A DNA stretch of 64,000 nt, taken from Isochrysis galbana (lineage: Eukaryota > Haptophyta > Isochrysidales > Isochrysidaceae). The stretch's first letter is position 1. Each line of letters opens with the position of its first letter. Made by a program: the position numbers and the translations under genes. The notes under the pieces were generated by a model. It saw only the letters and a list, made by a program, of their open reading frames with translations, ran no database searches and was not told the DNA's origin. Location of the stretch: contig CM030931.1 in the NCBI GenBank assembly GCA_018136815.1, positions 4,346,148 through 4,410,147 of the forward strand, read 5' to 3'. Positions 56,659-64,000 of the stretch are shown here, piece by piece.

Positions 56659-57404
56659 CTAAGTTTATTCTTGGTTGACCCATGGGGGGGCACGAGCCCC
56701 CCCCTCTCTCCACTCCTCCCCTGCCATGGGGGAGGAACCACCCATCCTCCTGGCACGCCTGATGGCTTGCCAGGAGGCCACTGCCCTACTGACCCACTCC
56801 CTTCCCCACAGGCTCGCCCCATTCGCCCATCCTGGCCCCTCGTGACCAGCCCATCGCTCCAACCCCCCCTCCCCCCCTGGTCGACAGGCAGACAGGTGCA
56901 GATTGGGGGCCCCAGAGGCTCAGGAGCGCCAGCGAGGGAGAGGCAGGGGAGACCAGGGCCCAGTCCCAGCCTCCTCTACCCCCAGAGCTGGCCTCCATGA
57001 GCCTCCAGGGGTCGCCAGGGGCAGCTGCAGGCCTGCCGCAGGCGCGCCATCGCGCGTGCCGCAGGAGAGGGGAGAGCGCGCGCGGAGAAGGGGGTGGGCG
57101 GAGCGAGAGCTCCGCTCACCGAAAAATAGGTAAGTCCCGCACCTGTTTACAGGAAAAGTCGGGACCGAGACCGCCGCCAGCCCGGTAGGCGTAGGAGGAA
57201 GGGGGGAACGGATCGCCGGGGGGGGGGCGCGGGCCACCGACCATATCTAAGCCCTTTTCCCCTATCCCCCTAGTAGTGCACGGGGGGAGTCGCCTTATGG
57301 CGGGGGGAGAAGGGCCGGGGAAGTGGGGGTGTAGAAAGTTTCCTACGTGAGTAGAAAGTAGAGGGTCCACGGCCGCGTGTGCGGTGAGACCATTAAAAGG
57401 TTTA
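56659..57404 (+). mobile_element. full-length structured element (A)
   Basis: 746 bp, flanked by TTTTTCTTTACCTAAACAA at 56640-56658 and 57405-57423 (up to 19 bp; the last CAA may belong to the element head). By eye nearly identical to 61746-62495 over long stretches, including hairpins, core, GGTAAGTCCCGCACCTGTTT box at about 57129, and tail GCGGTGAGACCATTAAAAGG. Inserted into the first of two tandem about 102-bp units. Confidence 0.9.
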
Positions 57405-57423
57405 TTTTTCTTTACCTAAACAA

Positions 57424-57577
57424 GGCCTAAAGACACGTTAAGCTCTCCTCCTCCCGCTCCTTCTTCCCTCTTCCTTATTCCTGGCTCTGGCGCCCCATTG
57501 TCTTCTTTTTCTTTACCTAAACAAGGCCTAAAGACACGTTAAGCTCTCCTCCTCCCCTCCTTCTTCCCTCTTCCTTC
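57424..57577 (+). repeat. tandem unit pair carrying the element insertion
   Basis: The unit (TTCCTGGCTCTGGCGCCCCA ... TTTACCTAAACAAGGCCTAA ... GCTCTCCTCCTCCC) occurs once split around the element (56609-56658 with 57424-57473) and once uninterrupted (about 57476-57577). The duplication therefore predates, or was unaffected by, the insertion, and the second unit shows the empty site. Confidence 0.65.
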
Positions 57578-57589
57578 TCTCTTCCCTGC

Positions 57590-58060
57590 GGCGCGCGGCG
57601 CGGGCCCATGGCGCGCGCCTGCAACCCACCTTCAGGTGCCGCGCGCCTGCAACCCACCTTCAGGTGCCTGTGTGGCGCCCTGCAAGGGCCCGGGAAGCTC
57701 AACTCAGGGGGCAGGTGACAGGTGCGAGGTTGTGGGGGCTTGGCACTGGCCCCTCCTGCCTCTTCCTCGCTGGCTTTCCGCTCCCCTGAAGGTCGACTAG
57801 AGCTGGTTGGGGGCTCCTGATCAGGTGGCAAGTGGGTCCAGGTGGGGAGGGATTGGTTAGACGCGATGAGCAGGCCAGCACGTGCGGCCAGGGCGTGCGA
57901 TCTGTGCCTCTGTGCCCAGCTCTCTCTCTGGGTGAGTTTGGGTGAGCCTCCCCTGCATGCCGAGAGGCGACGCACGGGGGTGGATGGTTCTGGCCCCTCA
58001 TGAGGGCAGTCGAGAGAGAGTGAGGGGGGGGGGGGCTCGAGGGGCCCGCTCTCCACTGCG
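57590..58060 (-). mobile_element. diverged element core
   Basis: In the - sense it shows AGCGAGGAAGAGGCAGGAGG, CTGTCACCTGCCCCCTGAG and TGCAGGGCGCCACACAGGCA-like blocks reminiscent of the core of the structured elements. A 37-bp segment with GCGCGCCTGCAACCCACCTT is tandemly duplicated at 57613-57665. G-run at 58026-58034. Borders uncertain. Confidence 0.45.
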
Positions 58061-58317
58061 ACCAATCATAACTGATTAGCGGATGTCGGGAAGAATAAAT
58101 AGCCTTTCTTTAGCTTGGATGGTGGCGATTGGAGCACCGTCGGTGAGCTCGTGTATGGTGTTGAATATCTTTTCTAGGACCGGGCAGTAGGTGGAGGATT
58201 CGTTTATATGATCTTGCGCAACGGCATGTGCCTCGTTTGTCGAGGGACACACCAACTAAGAGATTGCACGCGAAAACATTGCGGTAGTTGCTCAAGAGCT
58301 CATTTGTGGGTGCCCGC

Positions 58318-60050
58318 TCAATAGGAGGCTGAGAGTTTAGCGGCCACTTGCTTCGATACTAAGTCTGCGATGCGCTTGCACACGAAGGGCGGCTCGGCCG
58401 CATCGTGGCCTTGTCGAATTTCTGCGGGTGACAAGTTTGGCTTCTTGAAGGTGCTTTTGAAGCCGCCATGAGCGTCAACTGCGTCGCTGGGTGGTCCACG
58501 CGCCACTGAAACCCAGTGATCATCCGCGAGAGGTTGAATGTAGAATTTCCATTCCGGCTGGATGACGCCATCCACAGCAACGCTCGCCGTCTGCACCCCG
58601 GTTCCACCAAATTGATCGGTCCCCGCACCACAGGCTAAGGCGCCAATACGCGCGGTAGCCAACGGATGGGAACCTCCCAGCGTGAACTCGCATCGCTTAA
58701 AAGGAAAGCCCAACCCATCACCGCGAGCTTTTGTAAAAGCCTCTTTCAAGCTCCAAAGCTTGCGGAATATCATCTCCATTGATTTCTCAGACGGTCCAGC
58801 CGCACGAACCTACCTCAAGGAAGGGGACAAGAGATTTGGTGTTGTGCAAATGGGAGTTGAGCCCAACACTGGGCTCAAGTGGGTGGAGGTCCGAGATGAC
58901 ACAGAGCCTGGGTATTGCCCCATCGCATCCCCTCCCATGGTTCAAATGGAGTGCCCACTCGCAGCTGGAATGGATGAGCTGAGACCACTTCTGCACTCCC
59001 CGTCGTGCACAGCGACAATGGAGCCATGCACCTGTGCCCATTCTCGTGCGGTGAAATTGTCCTTCATAACGTCGAACAGATCTTCAAGCCCTTGATTGCG
59101 TTGCCGTCTCAGCTGACCTGGGGCAGCCACGTCGACTCCGCAAAGCATGCTCGGTTCCGAGGCCAGGATCACGTAGTTGCCCTCATGCGACACGTTAAAA
59201 TTCCAGTTCGGCGCCTCCTCCAGCCTCCGGGTGGCGGCTTCGCCGCAGGCTCCATCGAGGCCGTCGTGTCCATTTGCGAGGTAAGGCTTGCGGCCTTTAG
59301 TCCGATGGATGGTCACATCAGAGTGTGAGCATGAGAGAAACCCAGCGCATGCGGACCTAGGACGACAGAAGAGACGCCGTGACAAAGAGCAAGCCATATG
59401 GCTGTATGCACGGGAGACAGGGCTGTCCACAGGCTCTCAAGCAGGGACTCCTTTGCATGCCAGGTAAGGCGCGTACCGCTGCAAGAGCCGTGAGACTATG
59501 GCACGTTTCTGGTCATCCCTGAAGTGGAACTTCATCACTCGTGTCGAGTCTTCCTCAGGCAGGGTGTCTAGAAGCGTCTTCCACTCTGCATCCGTGGGGT
59601 CCCAAGTGGCGGTATCTACGGCCCACCGAACCATTCTATAGTCCTCTGCGACACTTCCGCTGGTCGCCACCTCTCGCGGGCGTACCGTGCCTCCACTCTC
59701 AAAGTAAGCGCGAGCCTCGTCCTCAGTCCAATCGGTCGCATCAGGCGGCAGAGCTACGTCATCTGCGAGGCACTCATCCTGCGAGGCAGCAAACGTGAGA
59801 GAGGCAAGGGAGAGGGAAAGAGATGAAAGGGAGGAAATGGAGGGTAAAGAGTGCGGAGAAGGAGGGGAGAGAAGAAAGAGAAGCGAGAGAGGAGAGAGGA
59901 GAGAGAGGGGAGAGAGGGGAGAGAGAGGAGAGAGAGGAGAGAGAGAGAGGACAGAGAGGAAAGCAAGGTTGTGGTGGAGTTTGCTGTTGAGGGTCGGGTA
60001 CTGTTGCCTCGTCTCGCCTGGATCTGCTTGAGAGCCTCCATTGTGGGCAT
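58318..60050 (-). CDS. 4'-phosphopantetheinyl transferase (AASDHPPT/Sfp type)
   Basis: Transfers phosphopantetheine from CoA to a serine of carrier proteins (fatty-acid, polyketide or aminoadipate systems). Exons: 60002-60050, 59477-59762, 59032-59356 and 58318-58785, giving about 375 aa. Family landmarks: VRWAVDTATW near the start, RVMKFHFRDDQKRAIVSRLL (substrate-binding Arg/Lys region), HRTKGRKPYLANG, NWNFNVSHEGNYVILASEP, MLCGVDVAAPG (Mg-binding Asp), FTAREW and, after the last intron, LWSLKEAFTKARGDGLGF with the WxxKExxxK motif. Human AASDHPPT is 309 aa; the extra length is an N-terminal extension of about 60 residues. The first exon is the least certain, and the join between exons 3 and 4 leaves that loop about ten residues short, so a small exon may be missing. 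Large CT run in intron 1. Confidence 0.87.
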
Positions 60051-60059
60051 CTGCAATCT

Positions 60060-60690
60060 ACGGTGGCGGTGCGACCAGCTGGAGGTACAGGTGTGACGAG
60101 ATCCCTGCTGATACGACGTGGTTGGTGCTGCGAGAGAGAGCGGGAGGAGGCAAACGGGTAGAGGGGGAGAAGAGAGATAACACCACGCGGGAATCGGTGG
60201 GAAGAGAGAAGAGAAGAGAGGGAAGAGCTGAATGCTGCGAGTACGAGGGGGAAGAGAGCGAGCGTCACACAGAGAGAGAAGAGGGGGAGAGGGAGGGGGA
60301 GAGGGAGGGGGAGAGAGGGAGGGGGAGAGAGGGAGGGGGAGAGAGTGGTAGAGAGGGAGAGAGAGAGGAAGAGAGAGAGAGGGAGGAGAGAGAGAGCGCG
60401 CGCGCGAGAGAGAGGGGGAGCGAGAGTGAGAGAGAGAGATTGGTAGAGGGAGAGAGGTACTCCTAGAGAGAGGGAGAGAGAGGGAGAAGAAGGGGGGGGG
60501 GGGGGGGGAGGGGGGCGCGGGCGGGCTCTCGCGTGCTGGACGGGTCCACTACAAACTGCTAGAGGAGCGATAGGGGGGGGGGGAGAGAGAGAGGGGGGGG
60601 GGGGGGGGGGAGAGAGAGAGAGCGAGAGAGAGTGAGAGCGAGAGAGAGAGAGAGAGAGAGACAGAGAGAGTGTCTGGAGTTTTGTATTAG
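60060..60690 (+). repeat. GA-rich microsatellites and poly-G runs
   Basis: Upstream of the transferase gene: (GGGAGA)n and (GA)n from 60260 to 60460, poly-G runs at about 60494-60510 and 60597-60610, then more (GA)n to 60670. ORFs here encode only Arg/Glu/Gly repeats. 60691-61126 shows no gene. Confidence 0.75.
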
Positions 60691-61126
60691 AAGGGGCTCA
60701 TAGTCCCCATGTGCCTTGGTGTACGCTTAATTAGGTGTCCTCCGATCTCGACCCCTCTTTGCGTCGCTAAGACCATGCTTTACATCTAGCCCTCGTCTCG
60801 CTACTCGGTATGGGCCTGCCCACGGCTGTCCCACGCGCTCTATTCGAACATGGTACCCCCGAGAGTCGATCCGAACGCTCGCATCGCTCGATCTCGACCG
60901 TCCTCGACCTCGACCTCCACATGCCCGAATTACCCAATTACCCTTTGGGCTTCTCTCGACTCTCGACCACTCATCCCTCAAATGTTTGGGCCTCCCCCAT
61001 CCCTTTGGAAGGGCTCGTGACCCGGGCCCCCGGTCCCTACCGCCTCCCAATGCCAAGGCCGATTTCACCCGCGCTGAGGATAAATGTGTTCTCGCATTCT
61101 CTGTTAATGCTTAATGCCAACCACTC

Positions 61127-61666
61127 TCAAGGTGTTGTATTCAGGCCTCCTGGCATGAATATTTCGGCTCGGGTACGTGCCTTCGTCGTTATATATCGTC
61201 TTCTAGGTTCGTCTTGGTCATTCAAGGCGTGCAGATTCGGATTCTCCCTGGGCTCAAATCTTGTTCCGCCGATTTTCGTCTCGGAATTCGAAGATTTGAG
61301 TTTTATTTTTACCGTTACGGTAATTGTCCACGCGTTTAAGGTAAGAAATGCAGGTAACAGAACTGGGCCCCCTCTCTGCATTCCCTCCCTCCCCTTCTGC
61401 AGTTCCCCCTCCCCTCTGCAGTTCCCCCACAGGAAGTCTGGCTCGAGGTCCACGCCCTCGAGCTTGTTGAGGTGCGCGGTGATGGCGCCACTTCGTCCTT
61501 GGCTTTGTGACCCTTTTCGTACGCCGTGAAGGTGATGATGATTTTTTGATCTATGGGAAACTCCGCTTCCTCCTCGGGCATGGGCTCGAGGTCTTCGTCG
61601 AGGAGGGCCACCTGTGCGGCCAGGCGGCGCGCGCTCCATGACCCTATCGTTTTAACGATAGTTGAG
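61127..61666 (-). mobile_element. hairpin-headed element with ORF
   Basis: On the - strand, CAACTATCGTTAAAACGATA (hairpin CTATCGTT...AACGATAG, 61644-61661), then GGGTC and ATGGAGCGCGCGCCG (ATG at 61639) with an ORF of 170 codons to 61127. A second frame within it (EDLEPMPEEEAEFPIDQKII, ITFTAYEKGHKAKDEV) looks more protein-like than the frame starting at the ATG, so a frameshift or splice is likely. The leader hairpin differs from that at 21690 by two compensated base pairs. Confidence 0.5.
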
Positions 61667-61745
61667 AAAGTAAGAGAAGAGGCAGAACACCAATTGACGA
61701 GACCTTAAGGCTTAAAATAACCCACAGGTTAGAAGTAAAAGTCTG

Positions 61746-62495
61746 CAACTAAGTTTATACTTGGTTGACCCATGGGGGGGCACGAGCCCCCCCCTCTCTC
61801 CACTCCTCCCCTGCCATGGGGGAGGAACCACCCATCCTCCTGGCACGCCTGATGGCTTGCCAGGAGGCCACTGCCTTACTGATCCACTCCCTTCCCCATA
61901 GGCTCGCCCCATTCGCCCATCCTGGCCCCTCGTGACCAGCCCATTGCTCCAACCCCCCCTCCCCCCCTGGTCGACAGGCAGACAGGTGCAGATTGGGGGC
62001 CCCAGAGGCTCAGGAGCGCCAGCGAGGGAGAGGCAGGGGAGGCCAGGGCCCAGTCCCAGCCTCCTCTGCCCCCTGAGCTGGCCTCCAGGTGCCTCCAGGG
62101 GTCGCCAGGGGCAGCTGCAGGCCTGCCGCAGGCGCGCCATCGCGCGTGCCGCAGGAGAGGGGAGAGAGAGCGCGGAGAAGGGGGTGGGCGGAGCGAGAGC
62201 TCCGCTCACCGAAAAATAGGTAAGTCCCGCACCTGTTTACAGGATAAGTCGGGGCTGAGACCGCCGCCCACTCGGAGACACAGGAGGAAGGGGGGGAATG
62301 ATCACCGGGGGGGGGCGCGGGCCACCGGACCATATCTAAGCCCTTCACCCCTATCCCCCTAGTAGTGCACGGGGGGAGTCGCCTTATGGCGGGGGGAGAA
62401 GGGCCGGGGAAGTGGGGGTGTAGAAAGTTTCCTACGTGAGTAGAAAGTAGAGGGTCCACGGCCGCGTGTGCGGTGAGACTATTAAAAGGTTTATA
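61746..62495 (+). mobile_element. full-length structured element (A)
   Basis: 750 bp, with a 16-bp target-site duplication TAGAAGTAAAAGTCTG at 61730-61745 and 62496-62511. Head CAACTAAGTTTATACTTGGT; all head hairpins intact; GGTAAGTCCCGCACCTGTTT box at about 62219; tail GCGGTGAGACTATTAAAAGG. Sister of 56659-57404. Confidence 0.92.
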
Positions 62496-62511
62496 TAGAA
62501 GTAAAAGTCTG

Positions 62512-63790
62512 TTATCGTGTTATCGTATGGAATACGACAAAGCGGTATTTGCTCGCTGCGCCCTTTCTTTTACATCCTCCGTCCCTCCGATTCGCGATTC
62601 GCGTTCCGTGCCACTTCCCCGTCCATTTCACATATGCCCATCATTTGCCCTCCCCGTTCCCCGTTCTCCCGATGAGCCCGTTCCGGGCTCTCCGGATGAA
62701 CCGTGCGCCGCGCTAGCCGCCGGTGCGCCTTCGCGACTCGTTTCCAAAGACCAAAGACCAAAGAGGAAACGAGCTTCGCTCCGACACAAGGGCATCTCCA
62801 TATCTCCATCTTCAAAATTCTCGCCGCCACTCGCCGGCCCAGCGCGCCCCCGTCCCCTCTGCGATGGTCGTTGCTCCTCTTTGGACCCTCGAAGGTTGGC
62901 GGCTCGCCTGCGACCTCGCCCGCCGATCCCGCCCACTGCCCTCCGCCGTTGGCTTAATAATTTACTTTTAATGACGTAAAACATAACATCATCTGGTCCT
63001 CTGTCGACGTAACGCGACCCTCTCGATCTCTCTGGGTTTTCTTTTCCCCTTTACTTTCTACCATCACTCTCCTTCGCCGCACGGTGTCGTCGACGCCCAG
63101 TGCCGCTACTCTCCTCTCTCCTCTCTGGCCCCCCCTCTCTCTCACCTATGCCGTTCTTGCCTTTCAACCGGTCCTTCAAACTCTTCTCCCTCTCCGATCG
63201 ACGTTTCAAATGCTCTCTCTTCCCCACCCCCGTCCATTCCCCCAATCAATCTCTCTCTCCTTCCTCCCTCTCTCTCAGCCCTCTCTCTCCCCCCTCTCTC
63301 TCTACTCTCTCCCCCCCCCCTCTCTCCCCCCTCTCTACCGCCCCCCACCTGCCGCCCATTCACTCTTTCCCATACCTATCACCTCTCTCTCTCTCTCTCT
63401 CTCCCTTCCGCGCGCCAACTCTCTCTCGATCCCACAAAACCCCTCCCCCTCCTTCTCCCCCTTCTTCCCCTTCTCCCCTTCTACCAACTCGTTTACCAAC
63501 GACCGGTATATCTCTCTCCCCTCCGCCCCCCCCCCCCCCCCCTTCTCTCTCTCTCCCTCTGTGCGAGTGGGCAGAGCGAACTCCTCGCCCCCCCTTCCCC
63601 TCCCCCCCGCCCCCCCCCCCCGGCCTCTCCCTCTACCCGCCCCCTCCCTCTCCGCCCTCCCTCCTCCCGTCCCTCCCCATTCTCTAACCTCTCCACAGCC
63701 TCATTCCCAATCTTTCTCCCCTTTCCCTCCCCCCAACTCCCCAACTCCCCTTCCCCAACCCCCCCCCTCCCCCTCCCCTCCTTCTCCACC
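62512..63790. other. gene-free, pyrimidine-rich towards the end
   Basis: 62512-62960 is ordinary-looking sequence without a recognised gene. 63110-63790 is an almost continuous C/T tract on the + strand, so the long ORFs here encode only Pro/Ser/Leu repeats. As with other genes in the window, it directly precedes a start codon. Confidence 0.55.
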
Positions 63791-63979
63791 ATGCTCGACG
63801 GCCCGATGGGCCGTCGGCGGCGCGAGCCCGCGCACCCTCCGGCGCCCTCTCTCGCGGCGCAGCAGCAGGCCCAGCTCCTCCGCCACGAGCGCGGCGCGTG
63901 GGACGAGCTCCACGCGTGCCTGGGCGCTGATCCGAGGGTCTCGATGGCGCAGGAGCTGAGGGAGAGGCTCGAATCAGAG
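63791..63979 (+). CDS. first exon of a gene running out of the window
   Basis: The ATG at 63791 opens 63 codons (RRRREPAHPPAPSLAAQQQA, then LLRHERGAWDELHACLGADP and MAQELRERLESE) ending exactly at a GT donor (GAATCAGAG/GTGAGAGAG) in phase 0. The codon pattern is protein-like, in contrast to the upstream simple repeat, and the second part is predicted helical. The remainder lies beyond 64000, so the product cannot be named. Confidence 0.5.
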
Positions 63980-64000
63980 GTGAGAGAGAGAGAGAGAGGG

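Noticed and set aside
57590-58065. Pro/Arg-rich ORFs in the diverged element core
   Set aside because: Frames are not conserved between element copies.
63084-63790. Pro/Ser/Leu ORFs on the + strand before the last exon
   Set aside because: Continuous polypyrimidine tract with no family features.

Overview
This window is nuclear DNA of a GC-rich eukaryotic alga with a plastid gained by secondary endosymbiosis. A haptophyte or haptophyte-like alga is my best guess, from inference only. The evidence is: spliceosomal GT-AG introns of about 50-590 bp, many with GTGCG/GTACG donors; a cyanobacterial-type glutamate-1-semialdehyde aminotransferase whose first exon encodes a signal-peptide-plus-transit-like leader; an RNA-binding protein with the same kind of leader; long homopurine/homopyrimidine and poly-C/poly-G runs; and a dense load of short interspersed mobile elements. 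A run of 100 Ns at 128-227 is a scaffold gap.

Genes in order. hemL (3730-5600, -), a ribonuclease-inhibitor-type LRR protein (8898-9836, -), a bromodomain/NET protein (10678-12194, -), a reverse-transcriptase/RNase H remnant (12602-13990, -), a zinc-ribbon/RRM/RGG protein (15732-16457, +), a cysteine-rich membrane protein (18515-18904, +), a 2-oxoglutarate-oxygenase-like gene broken by a mobile element (18989-20645, -), a GNAT-like ORF (20704-20991, -), a patatin-like lipase (22344-23168, -), a membrane/2H-phosphoesterase-like protein (25549-27009, -), a seven-exon DExH helicase (27356-32375, +), a five-exon PGAM5-type phosphatase (33273-34728, +), an eight-exon J-domain protein of unusual architecture (35904-39800, -), a small membrane protein (42325-42924, +), a nodulin-like MFS transporter (47095-49364, -), a six-exon mitochondrial-type malic enzyme (50310-53264, +), a phosphopantetheinyl transferase (58318-60050, -), and the first exon of a gene leaving the window (63791-63979, +). 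Exon joins were worked out by hand from reading frame, GT-AG borders and family similarity. The genes are ordinary housekeeping functions with no operon-like logic. The helicase and 2H-like genes are divergent, as are the transporter and malic enzyme genes; PGAM5 and the J-domain gene converge.

The most novel content is the repeats. A family of roughly 750-830 bp, GC-rich, hairpin-rich, apparently non-coding elements occurs at least a dozen times. Five copies have visible ends and 16-19 bp target-site duplications, as left by target-primed reverse transcription. Members combine one of two heads (CAACTAAGTTTATAC, or a hairpin CTATC...GATAG followed by ATG), a common core with a splice-site-like box (GGTAAGTCCCGCACC), and a common AT-rich tail (GAGANTATTAAAAGG). 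One copy sits inside the oxygenase reading frame, and one sits inside another repeat whose uninterrupted copy lies 36 kb away. Two cut-and-paste type elements with 8-bp duplications (24947-25333 and 55208-55700) and a decayed hAT transposase (45353-45830) are also present.
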